Shown here: one piece after another, positions 35,654 through 44,373 of the stretch
Numbering within the stretch: position 1 is the first letter of the stretch
How the letters are laid out: every line of letters starts with the position of its first letter
Origin: Sphingomonas hankookensis
Lineage (GTDB): Bacteria; Pseudomonadota; Alphaproteobacteria; Sphingomonadales; Sphingomonadaceae
Length of the DNA: 64,000 bases
Assembly (NCBI RefSeq): GCF_001619955.1
Contig: NZ_LQQO01000034.1
Span: 400,384-464,383, forward strand
Reading direction: 5' to 3'
Translations under genes and position numbers: made by a program
Notes under the pieces: model-generated
Databases searched by the model: none
What the model was told of the DNA's origin: nothing
Seen by the model: the letters and a program-made list of their open reading frames with translations, nothing else

Positions 35654-36585
35654 GCCCGGCCCTCCTGTTCATGGACCAGCCCGACGAAGATATCCTCGAG
35701 GCTCGATTGCTTGGTCGCGATGTCCTTCCACGCGATGCCGGCCTCGTCGGCGGCACGCAGCAGCGCGCGCACGCCATTATCCTCGGCATTGGCATCGAAG
35801 GCGAAGGTCAGCGCATGGCCTTCGTCGGTCAGCTCCAGCGGCCAGTGCGACAGCGCCGCCGGCACCGCCGGCAGCGGATCGGACAGCGTCAGCGTCAGCG
35901 TCTTCTTGCCCAGCTTGCGCATCAGCGCCTGCTTCTCGTCGACCAGGATCAGCTTGCCCTTGGCGATCACCCCCACCCGGTCGGCCATTTCCTCGGCCTC
36001 CTCGATATAATGGGTGGTCAGGATGATGGTGACGCCGCGCTCGCGAAGGTCGTGGACCAGCCGCCACATGTCGCGGCGCAGTTCGACATCGACCCCGGCG
36101 GTCGGTTCGTCGAGGAACAGGATGTCGGGTTCGTGGCTCAGCGCCTTGGCGATCATTACCCGTCGTTTCATGCCGCCCGACAGCTCGGTCATCTTCGCAT
36201 CGCGCTTGTCCCACAGGGTCAGGTCACGCAGCAGCTTCTCGATGAACGCCGGGTCGCCATGCCGCCCGAACAGTCGCCTGGAAAAGGTGACCGTCGCCAT
36301 CACGCTTTCGAACGCATCGGTCAGCAATTCCTGCGGCACCAGCCCGATCCGGGTCCGCGTCTCGCGATAGTCGCTGACCGTGTCGAACCCGGCGGCGGTG
36401 ATCGTCCCCGCGCTCGCCGTCACGATGCCGCAGATGATGCTGATCAGCGTCGTCTTGCCCGCGCCGTTCGGCCCCAGCAGCGCGAAAATCTCGCCCTTCG
36501 CAATGTCGAGGTCGGTCGGCTGGAGCGCGACGGTGCCCGACTTGTACGTCTTGGCGACGCCCCGGATCGAAAGAATGGTTTCCAT
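35650..36585 (-). CDS. ABC transporter ATP-binding protein
   Basis: A 311-residue ATPase of the DrrA/NodI-like group. The Walker A motif GPNGAGKTT is at 38-46, the Q-loop at VPQELL, the signature LSGGMKRR, and Walker [12 protein letters not shown] followed by the H-loop [12 protein letters not shown]-terminal extension of about 90 residues is typical of this group. The start at 36585 gives [17 protein letters not shown]. It powers the downstream permease. Confidence 0.94.
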   Translation of the reverse strand: METILSIRGVAKTYKSGTVALQPTDLDIAKGEIFALLGPNGAGKTTLISIICGIVTASAGTITAAGFDTVSDYRETRTRIGLVPQELLTDAFESVMATVTFSRRLFGRHGDPAFIEKLLRDLTLWDKRDAKMTELSGGMKRRVMIAKALSHEPDILFLDEPTAGVDVELRRDMWRLVHDLRERGVTIILTTHYIEEAEEMADRVGVIAKGKLILVDEKQALMRKLGKKTLTLTLSDPLPAVPAALSHWPLELTDEGHALTFAFDANAEDNGVRALLRAADEAGIAWKDIATKQSSLEDIFVGLVHEQEGRA

Positions 36586-36628
36586 GGCAACGGCTTGTTC
36601 CACGCTTCGATGACCGGGGGAAGTCGCC

Positions 36629-37363
36629 TCAGGTCGCCGGTGTCGATTTCGCCTTGCGGGCATCGGCCACCGCGGTCTGCAGCGCGGGCAGCGTCTGCGC
36701 ACCGCTCAGCACCTGGTCGCCGACCACCCAGGACGGGGTGCCGGTAAAGCCCAGCGTGCCTGCCGTCTTCAGGTTGCGCTCGATCTCGCCCACGACCTGC
36801 GGCGACTGGATCGCGGTGCGGGCGGCGGCAATGTCGAGGCCCGCGGTTGCAGCGGCCTGCTGGATCGACGCCTCGTCCACCCGGCCGCTGGCATAGAGGG
36901 CGTCGTGGAACGGCTTGAACTTGTTCTGGAGCGCGGCGGCGAGCGCCCACTCTGCGGCGCTGCGGCTGTCGGGTGACAGAATCGGCAGCTCGCGATAAAC
37001 GATGCGGACGTTCGGATCGCCCGCGATCAGGCCGGTGATCGCCGGCAGGCTGGCGCGACAGAAGCCGCAGGCATAGTCGAGATAGGCGACCACGCTGACA
37101 TCGCCGTTCGGATTGCCGGCGATCGCGCCGGGGAAGGGCTCGACGATAGCGTCGCGATTGGCCGCCACCGCCTTGCCCGATTCCTTCGCCTGCAACCGCC
37201 GCATGGCTTCGGGCAGGATTTCGGGATTGGCGAGGATATAGTCGCGCACCACCGTCTCGGTCGCGGCACGATCGCCGGAATACTTGCCTGCTACGATCGC
37301 TCCGCCCGCGCCCGCCAATGCCGCCGCCGCCAGCATCAACGCATTTCCGATTCTACCCATCAT
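36629..37363 (-). CDS. DsbA-like thiol-disulfide oxidoreductase, membrane-anchored
   Basis: A 244-residue protein with an N-terminal hydrophobic segment (about 8-26), an Scs-C-like helical spacer and a thioredoxin fold of the DsbA/BdbD class. The active site CGFC lies at 99-102, and the cis-Pro loop [12 protein letters not shown] is near 210. It probably oxidises or isomerises disulphides in the periplasm. Its ATG overlaps the M48 protease stop (ATGA), so protease and thioredoxin are co-translated and both belong to envelope quality control. Confidence 0.9.
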   Translation of the reverse strand: MMGRIGNALMLAAAALAGAGGAIVAGKYSGDRAATETVVRDYILANPEILPEAMRRLQAKESGKAVAANRDAIVEPFPGAIAGNPNGDVSVVAYLDYACGFCRASLPAITGLIAGDPNVRIVYRELPILSPDSRSAAEWALAAALQNKFKPFHDALYASGRVDEASIQQAAATAGLDIAAARTAIQSPQVVGEIERNLKTAGTLGFTGTPSWVVGDQVLSGAQTLPALQTAVADARKAKSTPAT

Positions 37364-38718
37364 CCTCCCCGGCGGCGCCGCTGGCGCTGTTCTTCCTCGA
37401 ACGCCGTCTGCGACGTCATTTGAATATCCTGCGCCCGAATCCAGTCCCGCGACCCTTGTGGCAGCAACCCCATCGCCCGCCGCGCGCTGGCCAGCGCCAT
37501 GCGCGAATCGCCTGCCAGCGACGCATATTCCGCCATCGCCAGCGCGACCCGCGCCGGATCGCCGCGCCGTTCGTACAGGATACTCAGCTGATACCACGCG
37601 AACGGGTTCTGGTTGTCGCGCGCGATCGCCTGTTTCAGCACCCGTTCCGCCTCGTCCAGCAGCGCAGGGTCCTCGGCGGCGATCAGCGCGTGGCCGAAGG
37701 TCGCGGCGATCAGCGGCGACGACCGCGTCCGCTCGGTCGCCTCGCGCAGCGGCGCCAGCGCGTCCTTCGGCTTGCCCGATTCGAGCAGGATCTGCCCCTC
37801 GAGTTCGAGGAAATAGGGATCGTCGGGCGCGGCCTTCACCAGCGCCAGCGTCTCCGCTGCCGCCTGCTCGGGGTAGCCCGACTTGTGATAGGCATAGGCG
37901 CGCGCATAATGGGCGTACACGCTCTGGTCGCTGGCCGGATAGCGGCGCAGCGTGTCCTTCGGATCGCTGACATAGCCGCGCAATTTGGCCTGCACCCGCT
38001 TGAACCGTGTCTCCAGCGCCTGATCGGTCGGCGCCTTGAACGACGGCGACGCCTGCACGTCCTGCGTCAGGTTGGCGATGCGTTCGCCGGTCAGCGGGTG
38101 GGTGCGCTGATAGCCATTGTCCTGCGGGATCGCGAGGCGATATTCCATGTTCTGGAGCTTCTTGAAGAAGTCCAGCATCCCCTGACCCGAGATATTGGCC
38201 CCCCGCAGGAACCGGGCACCGGCGGCATCGGCCGAGCTTTCCTGCGTGCGACTGAACGCCAGATAGCTGCCCATCGCGGCCTGTTGTCCGGCGGCGAGGA
38301 TGCCCGCCCCGGCTTCGCCCGCGCCCGCCGCCATCGCGGCCACGCCCAGCAACAGGCTGAGCACGGTGATGCCGGTCGCCGGGGCCATGCCGCGCCCGGC
38401 CAGGGGCACGTGCCCGCCGACGATATGGCCGATCTCGTGCGCGACGACGCCTTGCACCTCGTTCGCATCGTCCGCCGCGTCGATCAGCCCGCTATGGATA
38501 TAGACCGTCTGTCCGCCCGCGACGAAAGCGTTGATCGACTTGTCCTGTAGCAACACGACGTTGAAGTTGCGCGGGTCGAGGCCCGCGGCGACCGCGATCG
38601 GGCGCGACATGTCGTTCAGCAGCGCTTCCGTCTCGGCATCGCGCAGCATCGACTGGGCGGCGGCGGGCTGCGTCAGCAGGAGGATGGCGGCGACAATGCC
38701 GCCGAGCGCGCGCTTCAT
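37360..38718 (-). CDS. M48 family metalloprotease with TPR domain (BepA-like)
   Basis: A 452-residue exported zinc protease. A signal peptide (1-21) is followed by an M48 domain with the zinc motif HEIGH at 94-98 and ESSADAAG for the third ligand. A C-terminal half of TPR repeats runs from about 260 to 430. The architecture is that of BepA, which degrades stalled outer-membrane proteins. The start at 38718 was preferred over an upstream ATG because AAGGA precedes it at correct spacing. The C-terminus is Arg/Gln-rich. Confidence 0.92.
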   Translation of the reverse strand: MKRALGGIVAAILLLTQPAAAQSMLRDAETEALLNDMSRPIAVAAGLDPRNFNVVLLQDKSINAFVAGGQTVYIHSGLIDAADDANEVQGVVAHEIGHIVGGHVPLAGRGMAPATGITVLSLLLGVAAMAAGAGEAGAGILAAGQQAAMGSYLAFSRTQESSADAAGARFLRGANISGQGMLDFFKKLQNMEYRLAIPQDNGYQRTHPLTGERIANLTQDVQASPSFKAPTDQALETRFKRVQAKLRGYVSDPKDTLRRYPASDQSVYAHYARAYAYHKSGYPEQAAAETLALVKAAPDDPYFLELEGQILLESGKPKDALAPLREATERTRSSPLIAATFGHALIAAEDPALLDEAERVLKQAIARDNQNPFAWYQLSILYERRGDPARVALAMAEYASLAGDSRMALASARRAMGLLPQGSRDWIRAQDIQMTSQTAFEEEQRQRRRRGG

Positions 38719-38788
38719 GATGGTCCTTATCGGCGATGCGGCGGACATGGGTCAACGCCGCGATGCCGCCGGCCGGCTGAACCCCGGG

Positions 38789-39220
38789 TTAAGCCGAACC
38801 GTGGAACGCGGTGCTCGCGGAGAACAGCTTGATCCCCGTCGGCGGCTGCGACAGGTCGCCCTGGCGGGCACGGACCGCGAAATCGACCAGTTCGCCGACC
38901 GAGTGATAGGCACAGGGCTTCGACACGACGCCCAGGGTCCCGTCGATTCCGTCATCCAGCATTGCCGGATTTGCCGTGAGAAAGATGACGGTCGTCCCAT
39001 AGGTCTGGCCGAGCATCCGCCCGATCAGCGGGCCCGTGGGACCGTCACGCAGATTGCAGTCGACCAGCGCGACGTCCGGGCGGATCGATGCCAGTTCCAT
39101 CGCCCGCGACATGTCGGCGGCGATGCCGACCGGACGATAGCCATGCTCCTCCAGCGAGGCCTCCAGATCGATCGCGACCAGCATTTCGTCTTCGACGATC
39201 AGAACCGTGGGGGTTTGCAT
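38789..39220 (-). CDS. single-domain response regulator
   Basis: A 143-residue CheY-like receiver without an output domain. Phospho-acceptor Asp is about residue 54 (LVDCNLRDG), acidic residues are in VEDE (9-12), the switch Thr is in FLTANP, and the conserved Lys is in VVSKPCA. It most resembles receivers that pair with HWE kinases; one such kinase is encoded at 44374. The start was taken at MQTPTVLIVEDE because GGAATTCCC precedes it; an ATG 15 bp upstream is possible. It is divergent from serC. Confidence 0.88.
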   Translation of the reverse strand: MQTPTVLIVEDEMLVAIDLEASLEEHGYRPVGIAADMSRAMELASIRPDVALVDCNLRDGPTGPLIGRMLGQTYGTTVIFLTANPAMLDDGIDGTLGVVSKPCAYHSVGELVDFAVRARQGDLSQPPTGIKLFSASTAFHGSA

Positions 39221-39344
39221 GGGAATTCCGGACATAATCTAGAGCAAGGCAACGCGGAATCGTCCGGTCGGTTCCGCGGCGCGGCGCAAACCGACCGCAA
39301 TAATGTTGCGCCGATGATGCTTGTGCCGTCCGGTCGACATCGCT

Positions 39345-39406
39345 AATGGCCGCGACGGGCCACGCTGTCCCAACGCAGCGCGTGCTCTCTGTGAGGAGAG
39401 ACTGAC
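39345..39406 (+). promoter_or_regulatory. structured serC leader with SD-sequestering hairpin
   Basis: Two adjacent hairpins precede serC. CGCTG (39363-39367) pairs with CAGCG (39376-39380), and CTCTC (39385-39389) pairs with GAGAG (39396-39400). The second stem contains the GAGGAG Shine-Dalgarno sequence, six bases before the ATG. A serC RNA motif is known upstream of serC in alphaproteobacteria. Position and the hairpin pair fit, but I cannot confirm the consensus. Confidence 0.5.
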
Positions 39407-40537
39407 ATGACTGATCTTCCGCCTAAGCCGGCCACGACTCCCGCTCGCCCGTATTTTTCGTCCGGGCCCTGCGCCAAGCCGCCGGGCTGGTCCGCCGACC
39501 GCCTCAACCCCGTCAGCCTCGGCCGGTCGCACCGTTCGAAGATCGGCAAGCAGCGTCTGCAATATTGCATCGACCTGATGCGCGAATTGCTGAAGCTCCC
39601 CGATACGCACCGCATCGGCATCGTCCCCGGTTCCGACACCGGCGCGTTCGAAATGGCGATGTGGACGATGCTGGGCGCCCGCCCCGTCACTGCGCTGGCA
39701 TGGGAGAGCTTCGGCGAAGGCTGGGTGACCGATGCGGTCAAGCAGCTCAAGATCGATCCGACCGTCGTGCGAGCCGATTACGGCCAGCTGCCCGACCTGA
39801 CTGCGATCGACTGGACCCACGACGTGCTGTTCACCTGGAACGGTACCACCTCTGGCGTCCGCGTTCCCAGTGCCGATTTCATCCCCGCCGACCGCGAGGG
39901 CCTGTCGTTCGCCGACGCGACCTCGGGCGTGTTCGCCTATGACATCGACTGGGCCAAGATCGACGTCGCCACCTTCAGCTGGCAGAAGGTGCTAGGCGGG
40001 GAGGGCGCGCATGGCGTGCTGATCCTCGGCCCGCGCGCGGTCGAACGCCTCGAAAGTTACACCCCCGCATGGCCGCTGCCCAAGGTCTTCCGCCTGGTGT
40101 CGAAGGGCAAGCTGACCGAGGGCATCTTCAAGGGCGAGACGATCAACACCCCGTCGATGCTGGCGGTCGAGGATGCGATCTTCAGCCTCGAATGGGGCAA
40201 GTCGCTGGGCGAGAACGGCCTGATCGCGCGCAGCGACGCCAATGCCGCCGCACTCGACAAGATCGTGGCGGAACGCGACTGGCTCGGCCATCTCGCCGCC
40301 GATCCGGCGACCCGGTCGAAGACCAGCGTCTGCCTGACGGTCGAGGGCGCCGACGAGGCGCTCATCAAGAAGATGGCGTCGCTGTTGGAGGCCGAAGGGG
40401 CTGCCTATGACGTCGCCGGCTATCGCGACGCTCCGGCGGGCCTGCGCATCTGGTGCGGTGCGACGGTCGATACCGCGGATATCGAGGCGCTCGGGCCATG
40501 GCTCGACTGGGCCTACGCGACGGCGAAGGCGGCATAA
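39407..40537 (+). CDS. serC: Phosphoserine aminotransferase
   Basis: Converts 3-phosphohydroxypyruvate to phosphoserine, and acts in PLP synthesis. The 376-residue protein is of the alphaproteobacterial type, with a Pro-rich N-terminus then YFSSGPCAKPPGW, GIVPGSDTGAFEMAMW and SFADATSGVFAYDIDW. The PLP Lys is in FSWQKVLGGEGAHG. A structured leader lies directly upstream. serA follows after a family E repeat, so both enzymes of serine synthesis are together. Confidence 0.96.
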   Translation: MTDLPPKPATTPARPYFSSGPCAKPPGWSADRLNPVSLGRSHRSKIGKQRLQYCIDLMRELLKLPDTHRIGIVPGSDTGAFEMAMWTMLGARPVTALAWESFGEGWVTDAVKQLKIDPTVVRADYGQLPDLTAIDWTHDVLFTWNGTTSGVRVPSADFIPADREGLSFADATSGVFAYDIDWAKIDVATFSWQKVLGGEGAHGVLILGPRAVERLESYTPAWPLPKVFRLVSKGKLTEGIFKGETINTPSMLAVEDAIFSLEWGKSLGENGLIARSDANAAALDKIVAERDWLGHLAADPATRSKTSVCLTVEGADEALIKKMASLLEAEGAAYDVAGYRDAPAGLRIWCGATVDTADIEALGPWLDWAYATAKAA

Positions 40538-40540
40538 AGC

Positions 40541-40650
40541 CCTCCCCCCTTCAGGGGAAAGGGTTGGGAGAGGGGCAGTCGCGCCACCTTTCCGCCCGGT
40601 CCCCGACTTCCCCTCTCCCGGCCCTCTCCCCTGAAGGGGAGAGGGAGAAG
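40541..40650. repeat. family E repeat, doublet copy
   Basis: CCTTCAGGGGAAAGGGTTGG opens the element, and an inverted, fuller arm (CTCTCCCCTGAAGGGGAGAG) closes it at about 40650. It fills the serC-serA gap, and its final purines run into the serA Shine-Dalgarno region (AAGGAA at 40649-40654). Confidence 0.75.
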
Positions 40651-40659
40651 GAACGAAAC

Positions 40660-42237
40660 ATGCCTAAAGTTCTCATTTCCGACAAAATGGACCCCAAAGC
40701 CGCCCAGATCTTCCGCGAACGCGGGGTCGAGGTGGATGAGATCACCGGCAAGACGCCCGAAGAGCTGATGGCGATCATCGGCGACTATGACGGCCTCGCC
40801 ATCCGCTCGTCGACCAAGGTGACCAAGGCGATCCTCGACGCCGCGAAGAACCTCAAGGTCGTCGGCCGCGCCGGCATCGGTGTCGATAACGTCGACATTC
40901 CCGCCGCCTCGGCCGCCGGCGTCGTCGTGATGAACACGCCGTTCGGCAATTCGATCACCACCGCCGAGCACGCCATCGCGCTGATGTTCGCGCTCGCCCG
41001 CCAGCTTCCCGAGGCCGATGCCTCGACCCAGGCGGGCAAGTGGGAAAAGAACCGCTTCATGGGCGTCGAGCTGACCGCCAAGACGCTGGGCCTGATCGGC
41101 GCGGGCAATATCGGCTCGATCGTCGCCGACCGCGCGCAGGGCCTGAAGATGAAGGTCATCGCCTTCGATCCGTTCCTGTCGCCCGAACGCGCGATCGAGA
41201 TCGGCGTCGAGAAGGTCGAGCTGGACCAGCTGCTGGCCCGCGCCGACTTCATCACGCTGCACACCCCCCTGACCGACCAGACCCGCAACATCCTGTCGGC
41301 GGAAAATCTGGCAAAGACCAAGAAGGGCGTGCGGATCATCAACTGCGCGCGCGGCGGGCTGATCGACGAGGCGGCATTGAAGGCGGCGCTCGACAGCGGC
41401 CATGTCGCGGGTGCCGCGCTCGACGTGTTCGTGCAGGAACCGGCCAAGGAATCGCCGCTGTTCGGTACGCCGAACTTCATCTCGACCCCGCATCTGGGCG
41501 CGTCGACCAGCGAGGCGCAGGTCAATGTCGCGATCCAGGTCGCCGAGCAGATGGCCGATTTCCTCGTATCGGGCGGCGTCACCAACGCGCTCAACATGCC
41601 GTCGCTGTCGGCCGAAGAGGCACCGCGCCTCAAGCCATACATGGCGTTGGCCGAAAAGCTCGGGAGCCTGGTCGGGCAGCTGACCACCGGCGCGATCGCC
41701 CGCGTGTCGGTGCACAGCGAAGGCGCCGCGGCCGAGCTGAACCAGAAGCCGATCGTCGGCGCGGTGCTGGCCGGGTTCCTGCGCGTCCAGTCGGACACGG
41801 TGAACATGGTCAACGCGCCGTTCCTGGCGAAGGAGCGCGGCATCGAGGTGCGCGAGGTCCGCAACGACCGCGAGGGCGATTACCAAACGCTGATCCGCGT
41901 CAGCCTCAAGACCGAAGCCGGCGAGCGGTCGGTCGCGGGCACGCTGTTCGGCAACGCCCAGCCGCGTCTGGTCGAACTGTTCGGCATTAAGGTAGAGGCC
42001 GATCTGGCCGGGCACATGCTGTACGTCGTCAACGAGGACGCGCCGGGCTTCATCGGCCGCATCGGCACCACACTGGGCGAAGCGGGTGTGAATATCGGCA
42101 CCTTCCACCTCGGTCGTCGCGATGCCGGTGGCGAAGCGGTGGTGCTGCTGTCGGTCGACGAAGCGGTGACGCCGGAGCTAGTGGCCAAGGTTCGCGCGCT
42201 TCCGGGCGTCAAGACGGTCATGCCGCTCAAGTTCTGA
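40660..42237 (+). CDS. serA: D-3-phosphoglycerate dehydrogenase
   Basis: First enzyme of serine synthesis, oxidising 3-phosphoglycerate. The 525 residues are the long form. A substrate domain is followed by the NAD-binding domain with GLIGAGNIGS, and the catalytic Arg and His fall in NCARGGLIDEAAL and TPHLGAST. The intervening (ASB) domain runs about 315-450, and a C-terminal ACT domain (about 452-525) allows serine feedback. The start at 40660 has AAGGAA upstream. It is followed by a strong intrinsic terminator. Confidence 0.97.
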   Translation: MPKVLISDKMDPKAAQIFRERGVEVDEITGKTPEELMAIIGDYDGLAIRSSTKVTKAILDAAKNLKVVGRAGIGVDNVDIPAASAAGVVVMNTPFGNSITTAEHAIALMFALARQLPEADASTQAGKWEKNRFMGVELTAKTLGLIGAGNIGSIVADRAQGLKMKVIAFDPFLSPERAIEIGVEKVELDQLLARADFITLHTPLTDQTRNILSAENLAKTKKGVRIINCARGGLIDEAALKAALDSGHVAGAALDVFVQEPAKESPLFGTPNFISTPHLGASTSEAQVNVAIQVAEQMADFLVSGGVTNALNMPSLSAEEAPRLKPYMALAEKLGSLVGQLTTGAIARVSVHSEGAAAELNQKPIVGAVLAGFLRVQSDTVNMVNAPFLAKERGIEVREVRNDREGDYQTLIRVSLKTEAGERSVAGTLFGNAQPRLVELFGIKVEADLAGHMLYVVNEDAPGFIGRIGTTLGEAGVNIGTFHLGRRDAGGEAVVLLSVDEAVTPELVAKVRALPGVKTVMPLKF

Positions 42238-42258
42238 TCGGCCTGTAAGGGTAGGCAG

Positions 42259-42294
42259 CGGGCTGTCGGAGCGATCCGGCAGCCCGTTTGCGTT
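42259..42294 (+). terminator. intrinsic terminator after serA
   Basis: CGGGCTG and CAGCCCG pair around an inner CGGA/TCCG stem closed by a GCGA loop, giving a 12-position hairpin with one wobble, followed by TTTGCGTTTG. It lies 22 bases beyond the serA stop. Confidence 0.88.
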
Positions 42295-42309
42295 TGCGCT
42301 ACCCTTCTT

Positions 42310-42393
42310 CGTCACCCCGGACTTGATCCGGGGTCCCGCTTCTTCTTCTGCGACCGGAAAAAAGCGGGACCCCGGGTCAAGCCGAGGGTGGCG
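42310..42393. repeat. family C repeat, doublet copy
   Basis: The left arm carries GTCACCCCGGACTTGATCCG and the right arm the inverted form (GCGGGACCCCGGGTCAAGCC). The spacer is short and purine/pyrimidine-biased. It lies between the serA terminator and hisZ. A single arm of the same family is at 17755. Confidence 0.78.
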
Positions 42394-42455
42394 TATGGGG
42401 TAAGGCAATGCGTCCATGCTTTCCCGCTCGCCTCGCACCCGCTAGGGGAAACCCC

Positions 42456-43559
42456 ATGAACGACACCGGCCTCCTGCCCGAAGGGTTTCACGACCGCCTG
42501 CCCCCCGCCGCCGACGGCCTGCGCCGGTTCGAAGGGGCGGTGCTGGGCGTCGCGCATGGCTATGGCTATGAACAGGTCGACCCGCCGCTCGCCGAGTTCG
42601 AGGCGGGGCTGGCCAACCGGTTGAAGGGCACGGCGGCGACCGACGCGGTGCGCTTCGTCGATCCGGTCAGCCAACGGACGCTGGCGATCCGCCCCGATAT
42701 CACCGCGCAGGTCGCGCGGATCGCGGCAACCCGCATGGGGCACCATCCACGTCCCGTCCGGCTGTCCTATGCCGGCCCGGTGCTGAAGCTGCGCGCGGGC
42801 GAACTCGCCCCGCGCCGCGCGCTGCGCCAGATCGGCGCCGAACTGATCGGTCTCGACAGCGTGGCGGCGGCGATCGAGGTCGTGACCGTCGCGGTCGAAT
42901 CGCTGCGCGCGGCGGGCGTCACCGGCATCTCGATCGACTTTACCCTGCCCGATCTGGTCGCGACGCTGGCGGGCGATCCGCCGGGGCCGCAGCATGACGC
43001 GCTGATTGCCGCGCTGGATGCGAAGGATGCCGGGCGGGTCGCGGCGATCGATCCGGCCTATCTGCCGCTGGTGGAGGCGGCGGGTCCGTTCGCTGCCGCC
43101 GTGGCCCGGCTGCGCGCGACCGATGCCGCCGGGCGGCTGGCGTCGCGGCTGGATGCGATCGAGGCGGTGGTGGCGACCCTGCCGGCGGATGTCGGCGTGA
43201 CGCTCGACCCGACCGAACGCCATGGCTTCGAATATCAAAGCTGGCTCGGCTTCTCGCTGTTCGCGCGCGGCGTGCTGGGCGAGGTCGGGCGGGGCGGCAG
43301 CTATGCGGTGTGCCATGCCGATGGGCGTGAGGAAGCGGCGGTCGGCTTCTCGCTCTACGCCGATGCGCTGCTCGATGCCGGGCTGGGTGCCAAGGATCGC
43401 CAGCGGCTGTTCCTGCCGCTCGGCACCGCCCCGGCTATCGCGACGCGGTTGCGCGGCGAAGGCTGGGTGACGGTCGCGGCACTGGCCGAAGGCGATACGC
43501 CTCAGGCGCAGCTGTGCACCCATGTCTGGGATGGCGAAACCGCCCAGGCGGTCGCCTGA
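42456..43559 (+). CDS. hisZ: ATP phosphoribosyltransferase regulatory subunit HisZ
   Basis: HisRS-like but non-catalytic subunit that activates short-form HisG in the first step of histidine synthesis. The 367-residue protein opens LPEGFHDRLPPAADGLRR and has IRPDITAQVARIAATRM (class II motif 2-like), LRQIGAELIG and FEYQSWLGFSLFARG. No anticodon-binding domain is present, which separates it from true HisRS. hisG is not adjacent. It converges on mucR with a compact hairpin between (43567-43587). Confidence 0.92.
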   Translation: MNDTGLLPEGFHDRLPPAADGLRRFEGAVLGVAHGYGYEQVDPPLAEFEAGLANRLKGTAATDAVRFVDPVSQRTLAIRPDITAQVARIAATRMGHHPRPVRLSYAGPVLKLRAGELAPRRALRQIGAELIGLDSVAAAIEVVTVAVESLRAAGVTGISIDFTLPDLVATLAGDPPGPQHDALIAALDAKDAGRVAAIDPAYLPLVEAAGPFAAAVARLRATDAAGRLASRLDAIEAVVATLPADVGVTLDPTERHGFEYQSWLGFSLFARGVLGEVGRGGSYAVCHADGREEAAVGFSLYADALLDAGLGAKDRQRLFLPLGTAPAIATRLRGEGWVTVAALAEGDTPQAQLCTHVWDGETAQAVA

Positions 43560-43566
43560 ATGCGAC

Positions 43567-43587
43567 AGGGGCGACCGATCGGCCGCC
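43567..43587. terminator. hairpin between convergent hisZ and mucR
   Basis: GGGCG-A-CCG-AT-CGG-C-CGCCC is a near-perfect palindrome in the 38-bp convergent gap. It could end both transcripts, though T-runs are weak on either side. Confidence 0.45.
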
Positions 43588-43597
43588 CTTGGATCAC

Positions 43598-44095
43598 TTA
43601 TTCGGCGGCCTTGGGCTTGCGGCCGCGACGCGGCGCGGCGTCACCCGTGGCTTCGCCATCCTCGCTGGCGGTGCGTGCCTTGCGGCCGAGGCCAATGCGC
43701 TTCGCCATGTCGCGACGGCTCTGCGAATAGGTTTCGGCGACCATCGGATAGTCGGGGCGCAGGCCGTACCGCTCGCGATAGGTTTCCGGGGTCAGGCCAT
43801 GGCCCGCCAGGTGACGGCGCAGCGTCTTGTACGGCTTGCCGTCGATCATCGAGATGATGTGATCCTTCGATGCCAGCGACTTGCGCACCGACACCGCCGG
43901 AACATGCTCCTGCTGCGGCGCCGATTCTTCCGGCTCCGACGTGCCCGATGCCAGCCCCAGGACGGTCGCGTGCATCGTCTGCAGGAATGCCGGAACATCC
44001 TCTGCCGCGACGCGGTTGTTACCATTGTTCAACCAGGCGATGGTAAGTTCGGTGGCCAGTTCGATCGCGTTGAGTTCGGAACTATCGTCGGTCAT
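43598..44095 (-). CDS. mucR: MucR/Ros family transcriptional regulator
   Basis: A 165-residue global regulator of the alphaproteobacterial Ros/MucR family, often controlling exopolysaccharide, motility and cell-cycle genes. The N-terminal oligomerisation region holds ELTIAWLNNGNNRVAAEDVPAFL. The DNA-binding core reads KDHIISMIDGKPYKTLRRHLAGHG, then TPETYRERYGLRPDYPMVA. In Ros, zinc is bound by two Cys and two His. Here the His pair is present, but the Cys positions appear as Ser and Asp, a zinc-altered variant. The tail is basic. It is monocistronic. Confidence 0.92.
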   Translation of the reverse strand: MTDDSSELNAIELATELTIAWLNNGNNRVAAEDVPAFLQTMHATVLGLASGTSEPEESAPQQEHVPAVSVRKSLASKDHIISMIDGKPYKTLRRHLAGHGLTPETYRERYGLRPDYPMVAETYSQSRRDMAKRIGLGRKARTASEDGEATGDAAPRRGRKPKAAE

Positions 44096-44373
44096 GGATA
44101 TCTCCTCAATGCGGGCGAAATGCTACGGGCCCGGCGGCAGGTCAATGGCTGTGACCCGGATAATCTTATTTTCAACTGAATTATTCGGTCGAAACGCCGA
44201 TTTCAGCGGATGGCATACGAATTGTTTACCCTCCATCGACCTGAATCGACAATGTGCGCGTTGAGTGAGATGTCTCTCGACCGCAATAGGGTACGATGGC
44301 GGCCTTGCGAATATTCTTGGCGCAGCGACCTTGCCCGCAACGGCGCGGTCCACCTTGGACAAAAGATGTGAAC

